Below, piece after piece: positions 22,915-35,079 of a stretch of 64,000 bases of DNA. The notes below the pieces were generated by a model. The model saw only the letters and a program-made list of their open reading frames with translations. It made no database searches and was not told where the DNA came from. The stretch's first letter is position 1, and every line of letters starts with the position of its first letter. The stretch lies in NCBI GenBank assembly GCA_047967505.1, contig CM106538.1. One strand, given 5' to 3'. This DNA is from Dipteris shenzhenensis. Lineage: Eukaryota; Polypodiophyta; Polypodiopsida; Gleicheniales. Both the position numbers and the translations under genes were made by a program.

Positions 22915-25900
22915 ATGGCCCAGCCCGCAAGACTGTGAATCCCACCGTTCGGCGAAAGCGAAAAGTTGGACAGCACTAACTATCCACATTGGAAGTTCAA
23001 GATGAAGACCATCCTAAGCGCATACAAGCTTTGGGATAGTGCTATTGGGGTGGATGTGAAGCCGGTTGTGAGACCAGATCTAGACAATGTAGGACAACAG
23101 ATAGTACCAACTACGGATGATATTCTCACATGGACAAGAAGAAATGCAGATGCACCGTGTTCTATTGTCTGCAGTGTAAGTGATTCTATCATGGCGTTAA
23201 TTCAACATGTCACCACAGTGGAGGAGGCATGGACGGTCTTGAAAAATTAGTACGAGACCATGAATCAAATGCGGATTCAGAATCTAGAGACTTAACTCGC
23301 GAACAAGAAATTGTCTAAGTCTAAAGCGGCAGAGAATTTCATCACCAGGGTGAAGAATCTGCGCGATCAGATGATTGCAATTGGCATCACCATCACCAGC
23401 GAGAATCTAGCACGAAGGTGCATATGGATTCTCCCACCAAAGTATGATGGTCTTGTTATGGCACTGAATACGTAGAACAGAAATCTACCCCTCAATTTTG
23501 AGGATTTTAGTGCAATGCTTCTAGAGGAGGAGATGCATCAAAAGATGAGGACTGGAGAAGATTCGGCTTTCTATGCTGGATCAAAGAAAGGTAAGGTTAA
23601 GGACTCTGGTAACCCATCTTCTTCTGATGATAAAAAGAGAAAGAAGAAGATCAAGTGCTTCTATTGCAACAAGGCAGGGCACAAGCAGAATGAGTGCCAG
23701 AAGAAGATTGCAGATGAGAAGAACGGAGTAAAGAAAGAGTCTAGCAATAGCATGCAGGCAGTACCAATAGAGCTGCTGTTCGTAGCAATTGAGGAGATTT
23801 GCACGAAGGCAATTCATGTACCTGCAGATGAACCTTGGATTATTGACAGTGGTGCATCGCGCCACATGACCAGTCGGAAGGATTGGTATACCTCTCTACA
23901 ACCGATAGGGAATGACATCCCGGTAGCAGTCGGCAATGACGCAAAATGTCCAGCAAAAGGAAAAGGTATGATTGCTCTCAAGTCAAATGGAGTTGTAAAA
24001 TAGTTGTTTGATGTTATTTATGTGCTAGATATCAAGTGGAACTTGTTGTCCGTTTCTACGATCGCAGATCGAGACCTCAAAGTTCAATTCGATAAGAATG
24101 TTGCACAAATTTTGGACCTTCAAGGGAAGGTTGTTGGTAAAGGTTCACAATGCAACAACATCTACGAACTCTCAGCTTTCAATGCTCGAGACGATGTGAA
24201 GAACACTAAGTTGTGGTAGCATGAGAGGTTTGGTCATCTAAACCTTAGTTCTTTAAAGGAGATGCATAAAAGTGGAATGATTGCAGACCTACCAGAAATT
24301 ATAGATCTACCCGATGTATGTGAAGCGTGCATGATGGGCAAGCAGCATCGGCATCCCTTTCCTAAAGAGGCTAGCATGGCAAAGGCTCCTCTAGAGCTCG
24401 TTCACACGGACCTCTGTGGAAAGATGGAGACGGAAGCTTTGGGTGGTTCCTACTACTTCATGACGCTGATCGATGACTACAGTAGAAGGATATGGATATA
24501 CTTCCTGAAGACTAAAGATGAGGCCTTAAGTAGTTAAAGAATGTCATATAATGGTCGAGAAAGAAATGGGGAGCAAGGTGAAGAAGTTAAGATCTGACAG
24601 AGGTGGAGAGTTCACATCAAGTGAATTCGAAAGTTACTGCAAAAGTCACAGGATCGAGGCAAAAACCCCCGCCAGATACACCACAGCAAATGGAGTAGCA
24701 GAGCGCAAGATGCGCATCATCTAAAAAATGGGTAAGAGTATGATGAAAGGGAAAGATTTGCCAAAGACTCTCTGGGTTGAAGCATGTAACACGGCAGTTT
24801 ACATTCTGAATCATAGCTACACGAAGGCTGTGAATGGGATGACTCCACTGTAGGCCTTTTTTGGTAAGAAACCTTCAGTTGCACATTTCAGAGTTTTTGG
24901 ATGCGACTGTTTTGTGCATGTCCTTGATGCTAATAGGACCAAATGGGAACCGAAGAGATGGAAGTGTATTTTCTTGGGCTATAATGAAGAGGTGAAGGGT
25001 TACCAAGAAGGTAATAGTAAGTCACAATGTGGTATTCTCAGAACAACCGCATCAATTGGAGGAGGATGCTTCCTTCCCAGACAACTAGGACCAGAATATC
25101 CATCTAGTACAACCACCAACAGCAGACCGAACTCCCCCAATGGTGCTTGTGAGGATTCAAGATAAAGAAGAGGAAGAAGAGCCTGCAGAACCACAATGGC
25201 AATAGCCATTCCCAAAGTGGGTAAAGTAGCTTTTGGATAGCAAAGAACCTCTAGCCATTGAGGAGGAACCATTCGAACACTACCGGTCCAAGAGATTAGA
25301 GGAGCAAAGAAGGGGGCAGGAACACCTGGTCAACTATGCTTTGATGATAGAGGTGATCCGTGCTAAAGAACCCAAGTGTCTTGAAGAGGCATAGGGTGAT
25401 GATAGGTGGATGGAGGCTATGTGGTCAGAGTATGGCTCCATAACGAAGAACAACACTTGGGACCTTGTGGATCGACCACCAAAACGCAAGGTAATTGGCA
25501 CCAAGTGAGTGTACAAGACCAAGTACAAGTCCGACGGCATGTTGGATAAGTACAAGGCTCGGCTCATGGCAAAAGGATTCGCACAGGTACATGGTTTTGA
25601 TTATCAAGATACTTTTGCTCCCATAGCTCGACTAACCACAATTTGCAGTGTTTTGGCTTTAGCAGCCCAGGGAAGTTGGCCCGTGTTTCAGATGGATGTA
25701 AAATCCACCTTTCTCAATGGAGATGTCAAGGAGGAGGTATACGTGGAACAACCACTAGGTTTTGTGATCCCTGGTTTAGAAGATAAAGTCTGTAAACTAA
25801 AGAAGGCACTTTACGGGCTGAAACAGTCCCGATGTGACACCCTGAATCCACCTTCAACTCTTAATTACGTCTATTGTTCAGGTCTCGCTACATCGGGTTA

Positions 25901-26168
25901 CCATGCATGTCCTGTTTGTGGTCCTTCGCTAGTTGCCTCACAAGCAAACGTATTGAATAAGGTCATCTATGAGAATCACCATCAATTTATTCCACTTGAT
26001 CATCCTAAATATGTCGCCCCTTGGAATGAAGTCCCCCCACATTCAAAGAAGGAGGCAGGTGTACGACCGTGGTCCTTTATGTGGACGACCTTGTCATAAC
26101 AGGGAACCATGAAGAGAAGATCTCATAGACAAAGCATTTGCTAGGAAGAGAGTTTGAAATGACAAACC
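22915..26168 (+). pseudogene. Copia C2 gag-pol polyprotein, broken and 3'-truncated
   Basis: Starts ATGGCCCAGCCCGC at 22915. Gag has NYPHWKFKMKTIL, then zinc knuckle CFYCNKAGHKQNEC (about 23658-23699). Protease WIIDSGASRHMTS (about 23840) is intact. Integrase zinc region and core: HERFGHLNL, CEACMMGK, VHTDLCGK (first Asp), an RSDRGGEF-like block after a frameshift (near 24590) and AERKMR (near 24700). RT has YKARLMAKGFAQVHG, FQMDVKSTFLNGD and LYGLKQS (25820), then a foreign Tnp2-like fragment, then LYVDDLVITGNHEEK (26072) and FEMTNL. The reading stops at 26168, where element E1 begins; RNase H and the 3' LTR are lost. In-frame stops include TAG, TAA and TGA. Confidence 0.9.
25832..26062 (+). 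pseudogene. CACTA (Tnp2-like) transposase fragment inside copia C2 RT
   Basis: Between LYGLKQS and LYVDDLV, where copia normally has about 35-45 residues of palm, about 230 bp encode GLATSGYHACPVCGP, a spacer, then ENHHQFIPLDHP. The Y-H-A-C-P-x-C and H-x-x-F-x-P-x-x-H-P pattern matches the region of CACTA/En-Spm Tnp2 transposases following the DDE core, as I remember the family. The frame runs on from the copia RT frame without a stop. It seems to be a filler or captured fragment replacing copia sequence, not an intact transposon. Confidence 0.6.
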
Positions 26169-28075
26169 TTCAAGTTGAAGAAGAAGACATTCAATCTCTA
26201 TCCAAATGAAATGAGGGAAGACAACCATGTTGCTCTAAAATAGAGGAGATTTGAAAATGTCAATGTTGAAGGATGTGATAAAAAGAGATGGCTATTGTAT
26301 ATAAGAGCACTCAGCCAAGGGAGCTTATAGGTCATGTGGTTCAATCCATCCCAAAATATCTGCTTCATAATTTCAGGGCCAACTAGTAGGATAAGTAGTT
26401 CAAGACGTGCCTTGCCAATTTTCCCCATGACACTATTGTCTCTGTCATAGATTTTGCTGAAAATTATTCATTTCAAGAACAAGATGAGATACAAAGTGCT
26501 CACTGGTACAACAAGAAGATAACAATTCTTGTGCATATCACGTACGGTCATTTTCTTGATTCTTCTACGCCTGATGTCAATCTGCTTGTTGCTGACTCAT
26601 AGGAGTCCAGGTCAATGCAATGCACATACCATTTCTACAATTTAGATGATAGGGAACATGACACTTATTTGTGAAGCATGCTTTCCTACTATATTGGGAA
26701 TGGATGAAAAAGAAAAATCCCCATGCAAAAAATATAAAACAACATTGGGTGTGGTCAGATGGTGCTATCTCTAAATTTAAATCAACCTGTGGATTGTACT
26801 TCATCTTAAGGTTCAAATCCCTGACCGGTCTAGACATGATCAGGAGTTTCTTTGGGTCTAGCCATGGCAAGAGTAAACATGATGGATGCGTTGTTATTAT
26901 TAAGCAAGCTCTGTTTAAACACCAAGTAACATTCCGGGGGATTCACAGGGGGAAACTTATGATATCACATGAGTGTACAATAGGGGGTTTTTTTGAAATG
27001 AGGCATAAGCTTATACATTAGGGGTGGGGGCCCCTTTTTTTTCCCCAATATTGAATTTAAGCTAGGGGGACCATGTCATATTTAAGAAGGGGGGACATAA
27101 TATAGGTTACCTTGCGTAACTAGTCCAAACAAGTTTGATTTTGTGTATGGTTTTAAATAGTCATAGGGAAAGTAACCTAAATTTGCTTATTGTGTAATCT
27201 AAATGCTTGAGAGAGAATGTAGATTTAAGAAAAGGGGGGGACATAATGGAATTTTTGTGGTATCTTATATGCTTAAATAGGGGTGTTTTATCATCCTACG
27301 TGGATCTTAAATAGGGGGTTTTCTTGAAGTTCATGCACGCAGGTGACGTCCCCCTTTAATGAAGAGTGAATCCCCCAGCAGTAACATGCCCTCAAGAAAA
27401 ACTCAATGATGTCGTGCGATGATGCAGTTACATGGCTTACAGCCAAGCTCTCCACAGGCGCACATTTAGCATATAGTAAACAAAGCCTTAAGAATACTAT
27501 AGTTCGTGATGTGCATAGCATATGGGGCTTTTCAAACAACCAACTGATTAAAATAAGAAAACTTTCTTATTTCTGTAGTGTGTGCATCATAGGGGATCAT
27601 GATGATTGTGAGAACATTACAACTGTGAAGACATGGGAGGGACTTCAAGTTTTTCCTCTAAGATCATATGTACTGACAAAAAATTGAGAGAAAAATGACT
27701 CGCCATAGTTTGGGGAGAGTTTTGATGACCTCACTGACTGTCTAGAAGAGGGGGATAACTTTGCAGTTGGTAGTGCATCTAAGGAGAATGAGGAAGATGA
27801 CCCATAGTTTTTGTTGCAGTGCACAAAACCTAAGCACAAGGTTGAGGAAGCATTTAAGGATAATTGGGGAACAACCTATGAGAAGCGAGATGTCATAGTG
27901 AAGCTTTTTGGTACCAAAAAACATACAAGAGAGGCAGCAATTACGAGCTGCTACATAAGAGTCCACAAACATTTGTTTACTCTCATCTAGTAAGATCTAT
28001 TAAGTTCTAGATGTAACCTGTGTCACAATGAAAGAAGAGTGTCTTCAAATTGGATTTAGTGTAAATCAAATGGAG
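26169..28075 (+). pseudogene. Element E1: DDE-type transposase-like gene of unassigned family
   Basis: Homologous to 58999-60432 (E2). In order across frameshifts: YPNEMREDNHVAL; VIDFAENYSFQEQDEIQSAHW (near 26450); a block with QHWVWSDGAISKFKS (near 26745); FFGSSHGKSKHDGC (near 26855); a Cys-rich block FCSVCIIGDHDDC (near 27575); and a C-terminal block near 27810-27990 with KHKVEEAFKDNWGTTYEKRD. Asp residues at 26450 (DFAENY), 26758 (SDG) and 26881 (KHDG) are candidates for a D-D-D/E triad. Proteins with FaENY, SDG and SHGK motifs occur in repetitive families of other eukaryotes as I recall, but I cannot name the superfamily. Stops and frameshifts occur and a MITE interrupts it. The left end abuts truncated copia C2. 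Confidence 0.6.
26933..27379. mobile_element. 447-bp non-autonomous DNA transposon (MITE) with 8-bp target duplication
   Basis: Flanked by AGTAACAT at 26925-26932 and 27380-27387. Ends are TCCGGGGGATTCAC (26933-26946) and GTGAATCCCCCAGC (27366-27379), inverted repeats matching at 12 of 14 positions. The paralogous element E2 lacks exactly this segment: its sequence runs ACCAATTAATATGCCCTC at 59741. The interior has G-runs and no coding capacity. An 8-bp duplication suits the hAT superfamily, though the termini are not the classic CAGGG. Confidence 0.85.
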
Positions 28076-28935
28076 ATTTAAGCATCTACAAAAAACACAT
28101 ACGAAAAGCAATGCCAAAAACACATAAAGTAGTGCCCAAAACAAAGATAAAGCATTGGCAAAAACACATATAAAGTAGTGCCAAAACACAAAGTATGAGA
28201 GAGAGGACACAAAGCAAATGCAAATGAGCCACAAAGCACATACAAAGCAGGCAAAGCAATCAGAATGCAGTGGCATATCACAAAGCAAGTACAAAGAAGT
28301 GATAAAGCAATTAAATGTAGAGCCATGCAGTAACAATATAGTCACAAAGCACTGCCAAAACACATGCAAAGCACTCCCAAAGCAGTTACAAAGCACATCT
28401 AGAGAACTTTCAAAGCACATGCAAAGAACAAACAAATTAGACACAAATAGTGCCAAAGCCATTGTGAATGTAGTGCCAAAGCATTGTGCATAAAGTGCCA
28501 AAGCGCATTGACAAAGTAGTGCCAAAGCACTGTGAATGTAGTACCAAACATTGGCAAAGCATTGCCAAAGCGTTGACAAAGATTTAACAAAGAAGTACCA
28601 AAGGACATGCAAAGCACAAGCAAAGCAATCACAAACAAAAATCACTACCAAAGCATTCACAAAGCAATACAAATCACATGCAAAGCACAAGCAAAGAAGT
28701 CACAAACAAAAAGTAGTGCCAAAGCATTGACAAAGAAGTGCCAAAGCAAATGCAAAGAACAAACAAAGCAATCATAAATAGAAAGCAATGCCAAAACATT
28801 AGTGACAAATCACAAACAAAGTAGTGCCAAAGCATTGAGAAAGCAATCACATTCCACACAATAAGGAATCACAGACCACATACAAAGAAGGAACAATGCA
28901 GTGGCATGTCAGACAGCGGGTAGAAAGCAGTGCCT
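28076..28935. repeat. Degenerate AAAGCA satellite (GCCAAAGCA / CACATGCAAAGCA units), copy 1
   Basis: About 860 bp of loosely repeated 9-20 bp units such as 'gtagtgccaaagcattg' and 'acatgcaaagcacaagcaaag'. The part from about 28505 to 28930 aligns with 46306-46730. Minus-strand open frames are Leu/Phe/Cys/Ala repeats with a membrane-like look, produced by the repeat. Confidence 0.85.
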
Positions 28936-30319
28936 TCAAGAGGTCTCTCCATCAACTTCTATGAATCTTTGTTGGCGGTTTGTATTTTTATTATTACGAC
29001 TGATTTGAACATGCTGGCACTTATATAAAGTCTTTGCACCATTATATATATATATATATAATCATGGAAACCTGGTCGCGGGGCTCTGGTAGCCATAAGC
29101 ACTACTATTGATGGAAAGCTTGAGTGCACATCAAACCGTTTTCTTGCACTAAGATATGAAATTGTTTTTGGTGAGCAATGATAGAACTGAGATTTTATAG
29201 ACATCCTTGTTGGAGTACCCTACCTAACATGCCCAAGAGCTTAACCATTATTTTGGTGGGGCTTTCCCTAAACTCGTCAATGCTACTTTACACATCATTC
29301 TATCCATGCATGCAAAGATTTTTAGGGAATCAACATGTTAATAATGAAGGCTATATTGGAACATAGGTAAAGGCTATACATGAATCAAGCCATGAATTTA
29401 TTCCATTTTTGTTTCTGCTAGAACGCATCAAAGCAATAAAGGCAAAAATTACAAATAGAGCAGCCATAAGTTTGGCACTAAGCTATTGCAATTACTATAT
29501 TGTTCACATCCATCTAAGACAATTGGGTGACTTTACATCTAGCTTTGCTTGAGGATGATAATTCTATCTCTAGGCATCAAGTCATGTTCTACATTGATGT
29601 CAATAAGAAAGCCGTATGGGTAATTAGAATTACTAGAAGTGGTTACTTCACGCTTTGTGCCAAAAGAGGAGCTTCCCAAGTGTATGTTCAGAGAAGTTGT
29701 ATAACTTAACAAATTGATATTATATTATTAATATAAATCCTCATTTTTGAAAAAAAACAATTACTAGAATTGTTTATTATACTGTCTGGATGATGAAGCT
29801 CTGTGCAGCTAGATGTAACATCACTACAACAATTATAGCTCTAAATTAAGAAACCTTCTTGTGCATGGGTAGGTTTGTACAGAGCCTGATAATTTGGTTG
29901 GATTTTAGTAGAGTTCAGAATATTAGATCAATGTATTTTGAATCATTAGTTAGTAAGGTGTTTTCTCTGTTCATTCTAGATACTTTTCTATTTCTGTGGG
30001 GATAGCTTTAGCATTAATTTTGTAATAGATTTTTTCATCTTCAATCAACACTGCTACTTGCATTGTGTCACTTTCTCAAAATCAATGTGACATATAACAC
30101 ACCATCAATACATATAGCTATGTGTCTCCAAATAATGCTTTCTAGGAACTTTTGTGAGGCATTGGTTTACCCATATACATATTGACTATGCTACAAAACA
30201 GCTATAGAATTCTTTTGTCACAACATCAAGGAGTGATGCCCAACATCTATAATGTAGAATGATGTACCATCTACATATAGAATATGTAGACAATTTGTGT
30301 GACAACATGCATCTACAGT
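28936..30319. other. No supportable gene
   Basis: Contains an (AT)n tract near 29042-29060. Short open frames at 29178-29366 and 29527-29709 (plus) show no family motif, though the latter (HLALLEDDNSISRHQVMFYI) has normal-looking composition and could be an old exon or element scrap. Nothing else is recognisable. Confidence 0.45.
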
Positions 30320-31600
30320 CATGCATGTATTTTTAAAAACTTTATCTATTGTAACATATATGTGCTAAATGGTAATGGAGCTGATTGTCACCGAACGCCT
30401 AGCTACACAAGAGGAGTGCTAGGAGAAACAACTACAAAGGGGTGCGTGGATTGAAGAGTTACTTCCTCTTGAGTAGTGGCATGAGCACCAGCTAATGGAT
30501 TGGTCTAAAAATCATCCATTACGGTGGCTGTGGATATGGAAAAAGACCAGCGTTATAACTATATTTGTGGAAGAGACAGCTGAAGACTACTAAGGCAGGG
30601 TCGAGTGAAGGTGATCTTGCAAAGCGGTTGTGACCAGAGTTGAGTGAATGAAATTATGTGGGACCAAGCAAAGATGGGGTACCTGGTGCAAACTTGCAGT
30701 CCGGTTTGAGTTCGGATGATGATGACTATAAGAGTCCGAAGCGATGGCTTTTGGGTAGCCTCGTAGTTCGAAGAGCACCCGAAACACTGTGTGCTATTGC
30801 ACAAGTAGGCAACAACAACAGACTGATTCTTACTTATTCGGTAAAGATGGATTTGGAAAGAGATGCTTGTTTTCATGTGTTCTTAGTGATTTAGGTGTGA
30901 TCTTCCTAAGTTGCACCTGGTTCTTTACCGAGGCTTTGCCCAAAACGATTGTTACACAAAATACAAAAGCACATTCTGATCTCTATCATATGGGATGGGT
31001 ATCTATTGTGGATTCGCATAGTCCACCATGAGTGCCATGTGTTATTGCATAACTATGTGGGTTAGCAATAGTGACTACGAGGGCTATGCATGGTTAGATT
31101 AGTCGCAACTACCGACGGTTCTCAAAAGGTTTCCAACTGTTGTCTTGTATGCTGCTATTACATCAAAATCCTAAAAGGAACAACAAGTCATAGATGTCAC
31201 AAGAATGAGACTATTACATCACAATGGAGAATATTATGTACTAGTCATAGCCTATAGGTGATAGGGTATTACATGGCTATGCATTGTGAACTTTATTTGT
31301 GCTCTTCCAGTGTATTAGAAGTGAAATTTTTAATGAGATGCCAAAATTTTTACTCAAGAAGTTTACTATACGTAAATTCTTATATGACATACAGTTAAGG
31401 CCTAATTTAAAATTCCCTTATCTATGAAATTTTCATGACTAAAACTGCAACCTTTTTGAATTCCATCTGTGAAAACCCCCTTTAAATGGTACCCTTCTAT
31501 ATGTAAAAAGTGTTCAAAGAAAGGATTTTAAAAATCTCTTATGTTGAACCCACATGCTATGATTACATATTTTTGAGTGACACCCCGATATTTTTTACCG
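30320..31600. repeat. Diverged dispersed repeat related to 55710-56470
   Basis: 'catgcatgtatttttaaaa' with its flank near 30321 matches 55707-55770. The stretch around 31530-31585, with 'atgttgaacccacatg' and 'gagtgacacccc', matches 56415-56465. The two matched ends are about 1.2 kb apart here and 0.75 kb apart in the other copy, so this is probably a diverged or internally rearranged copy of one repeat. An open frame at 30658-30894 has no recognised motif. Confidence 0.5.
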
Positions 31601-33298
31601 CCTTTGGTTGTACATGTGACAACTTGTGCCCCCTAAACTAGTACAAAGAGGCCCAAAATGGCTTCAAAATCAAAATTCAAAACAATTTTCTATTGGCTTG
31701 ATGTTGTGGTTTGACTCAAAAAGGAATTAAAGGATCAAGCAGACCAAGAAAACGAGTATGATTATTGTAAAACTTCTGCAAAATCTAATCCGCTTCTTTC
31801 CACCAAGGAGGGCGAGGAGGCAGGGACGGAGTGGGCACACAGCTCCAACCAAAAACACATGGAATGCCTTTGCTGCTTCAAAACTTGTACTTTCTTACCT
31901 AAGCGAGCAACAGCTTCCACAATGTCTTGAGCCAACTCTTCATACTTTGCATGCCAATCTTCTTCAACGGTTGCTAACTCTGCAACCACCCCCTTTCCCT
32001 TGTTTGCATTACCACTCTTATCTATTGAAGCACTACTCAAACCCATTAGACCAGAGACTATCTGCACCTAATGATCCTTTGTGGTACTCACCCCGCACAA
32101 GCACCCGCATCATCATCTGCATCTGGTCAATGTTGGTGCAAAATAAAAACCCAACACGCCAACAAAACCACTACCTATTGCCAGCGTGTAATTTGTCTAT
32201 CCCATTTTGCTCGCACATCTCCTTGTTGCAAAGCCGCAAGGAGCAAATCCATATGCTCCATGTTGACGCTGACTGCCGTGCTAGGGAAAGCTCACAAATA
32301 TTCAGCCAGTGCATTGGTAGTATGGCATCGCAATAGCTTGTCATGAATACCCACAATGTACTCCACATGCAACTGCTTTATAGCCTCTGAGTGAGCTTCA
32401 GCTACCTACACTTGGGCATCTAAAATCACAACCTGCTCCTCCAATTGCTACATCCTCACATTTTGACAAGTTTGCAGTGCTTCATTCTCACTTCACAGCA
32501 AAATAGCTAAAGAACTTCAATCTCTAGTGCATTCAATCGAGAGGGATCTATCCCCGTAGAACACTACATTGCCAAACGTGCTAGGAGCTATGCATCACCG
32601 AATTGGAGCTGCACATTTGTTGGTTATAGCCACAAGGTTAATCTAGTCAATGGTGTTGGAGAGACCACCACCAAAGGCTCAGAAACCGCAATGACCTCCT
32701 CCGCTGTAGTAACTTGCAATGCCTCTATCACTTCTACTGCGATAGTGGAAGTCATTGCCGTGGTTGTTGTTGTGCATTGGTGCTACTCTAGCCATCTTTG
32801 AGTGAGGGAACTGCCACCCATAGGATTCTTCGATGAAGTACCTACCACAGTCGTCACACATGCCACCAAAATGGTCACCCACTTGAAAATCACTGATGGG
32901 GGAAGTCGAGTCACCACACTGAGTTGGATCGACTATACCCCACTCAGCAAACTCATAGGCACCATGGTCAATGTCATAGCTACATGCAAAGGAGTAAGGG
33001 GGTAAATAGAAGGAAGAACTATCATCGGCACTCCTTGCATGCCACTAGGAGCTTGATGCCTCTGCTTCTTATGCTCTTGACTAGATGGGCCCCTGCAAAG
33101 GACCTTCCACCTCCAGGGTGAAAATTAGTGCCATATTCCTTTAGGGAATAGCATAGGAAAGCTGTAAGGAGAACAGAACTTCCAAAATCTGATCGATCTT
33201 TGAATTCATAGCTTGTCTCTTCTCCACTACCATTGCCACCCTCTGTGCCCCTGCATGGATCCTTTCCTTCAAAATTCGTGCCCAAGGCACTAGTCTTT
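31601..33298 (-). other. Possible leader and gag region of a minus-strand LTR element
   Basis: Minus-strand reading from the primer-site-like motif at 33299 gives KRQAMNSKIDQILEVLFSL, which looks like a gag N-terminus, then broken frames with polar, Tyr/His/Gly-rich composition (about 32680-32880) and a final helical stretch (31762-32067). No zinc knuckle or protease is visible. The assignment rests on position relative to the primer-site motif and on composition only; it could be unrelated sequence. Confidence 0.3.
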
Positions 33299-33308
33299 GC
33301 TCTGATAC
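33299..33308 (-). other. Primer-binding-site-like motif (minus strand)
   Basis: GCTCTGATAC, followed on plus by TGTGATCAATG, reads on minus as CATTGATCACA then GTATCAGAGC: an LTR-style CA end next to a tRNA-Met-type site. It lies downstream of a gypsy integrase remnant on the same strand, as expected if an LTR occupies part of 33309-34000. Confidence 0.35.
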
Positions 33309-34059
33309 TGTGATCAATGCACGAGTCCTGGGAGTAATCGTATATGTTTTGGCTTGCAGACAGACTAACTTGAGAATCCACCGATAGAGATCACAAACTT
33401 GAACATCCCTGCAAGCGCTCAACTTATACTCACCTGGAGCTAGGTTGCCAAACATCTCCTCAGCCACAAACATGAAGGTTGCACCATTAGCTCCTTGTCC
33501 ATAGGGAAGAACACGCATTGATAGATTAGTTGAGTTATAAGCAACCGATTTTCACCCAAAAACTCTACAACTAATCCGACTGCCAACTGCTGACAAAGTG
33601 CGAAAGCTGCTGAGTGGATGTTCACCTTCATACAATCGATGCTAGTGAATCTCTTTATCCTCAACCTTTGCAACATCATGTTGATCAACTAAGAATCGAT
33701 ATAAACCAGCAGTAAGAAGGGATGAAACTATGTGTGTGCCATCACCATAGCAATAAGAAGAAGCTGTGATCTGAATGCAAAGAGAGCAAGGAAGGCAAAG
33801 GATGCTGAAACAACTGATAGAGTGATGAAGAAGACAAGGAATGCTACAGGCACATCCAAAATTGTGATAAAAGACTGCATTCCCAATCACCAATACCCCT
33901 CCTTGGCAACAGGGCATTGCATGGTGGTTGGGACAAGACCTCATAGAACACACTTGTCATCATGCATCTTACCATACAGCTGCATGTCCTCCTATGATTG
34001 CTCCACCACCTCCACCTCAACCCAAGGAATCTATGTTTCATTAGATACCAGAAATGGAC

Positions 34060-34500
34060 ACTGAAGACTCTTGTCATGATGATCAAGGTGCAATCGAATC
34101 CCATTAACTGGATGTGGTATAGTGTGCCCCTACAGATTTGCAAGATAGAATGAAGTAGATCTACAACCATGAAATATCCAAAAAGGTCCGGACCAACGCA
34201 ACTTTAATTTTCCCAGCGTTCACCCTAAATGACTGTTGAACAACAACATCAATTGCTAGCATTCGAACATCCTTTTTTTAAAAGCCAAATCCACCCTCTT
34301 CTTCCACCTTGCTTGAACCTCAAGGGTAAGATAATGGCTTTCCATCCGTATATCATCCAACTGATCTAGCACATCCATACGAAACACCATAGACTCAGTG
34401 GAAGAAGCATGTCCTCCACCGCAATCCACAAGCTTGGAACCACATGCTCGATTGGTGTGATCGCCTCCATCCCAAACTCTAGATTTAAAGGAGTCAGTTC
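34060..34500 (-). pseudogene. Ty3/gypsy integrase C-terminal fragment
   Basis: Minus strand reads TPLNLEFGMEAITPIEHVVP (about 34494-34435), then in another frame LDQLDDIRMESHYL, then LGKLKLRWSGPFWIF (about 34215-34165) and HPVNGIRLHLDHHD. These are the ordered landmarks of the C-terminus of plant gypsy integrases (TPF.L.yG.eAv.P.E; kL...W.GPf.i; G..vNG.rLk.Y). 'GMEA..PIE' resembles Athila/Tat-type elements. At least two frameshifts and stops are present, and the catalytic core upstream is gone. Confidence 0.78.
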
Positions 34501-34529
34501 AGTTGCTACCTTGAAGGATGTACGATAGG

Positions 34530-34690
34530 TGGCACAATGCGGCCAACAACTTTTATAACAGTGCTAACTGATAGTATAGCACTATAGCCATTATCTACTA
34601 TACATAGTTGTGCTAACTGATAGTATATCACTGCTACAACTACTATATGCTATACATAGTAGTCATAAGTGCTAGTATAGCATTGCTATA
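34530..34690. repeat. TAGTGCTA/TAGCACTA hairpin-rich repeat, short array
   Basis: Three or four diverged units of about 50 bp built from 'gctatacatagt(t/a)gtgctaa(c/g)tgatagtat(a/c)(g/t)cactrc'. TAGTGCTA-like and TAGCACTA-like motifs in each unit can pair. It is the left end of the block shared with 56488. Confidence 0.75.
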
Positions 34691-35079
34691 TGGTAACTAC
34701 TATGTTCTCTATTTCCATTTCATCTAGACATCGTCCCTTGAAATTGTCCAATACTCTACCATCTCTATTTCCATTTCAACTAGATCAATATATATCTCCT
34801 CGTCTTCCATTTGGATGCAAATACTCACATCCAACACTATTTACAATTTTGAATTGTTTCTTTTTCCATGCACTTGCTTGCTATATGGCTCATAAGCATG
34901 CAAATAGTCATTCCATTTTATAATACACAGCATCAAACCTAACAGCGTGCCCATTGGCCTATTTGTGTTTTAAAGCATTTTAGGCCACATTACACTTGTT
35001 TGGGATATCCAATTCCGCTGGCATGTATCGTCTGAGTGGGGGGAAACTGGTGACTAAAAATTTAGCTATTCCCATGAAG
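34557..35079. repeat. Left part of a duplicated block interrupted by copia A2
   Basis: Aligns with 56488-57010, including 'tcatctagacat(c/t)gtc' and 'tttggatgcaaatactcacatccaac'. The partner continues straight into sequence that here resumes at 41012, so A2 inserted into an existing copy. Confidence 0.9.

Noticed and set aside
28007-28859. Minus-strand frame of 227 codons, Leu/Phe/Cys-rich, looking like a membrane protein
   Set aside because: It is the translation of the AAAGCA satellite; the paralogous satellite at 46391-46678 gives the same type of frame.
29527-29709. Short open frame with normal amino-acid composition
   Set aside because: 60 codons, no motif, no splice context and no second copy in the window.
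31758-32346. Plus-strand frame of 192 codons
   Set aside because: Composition and lack of motif suggest a shadow; the minus strand of the same stretch reads at least as well as possible gag.
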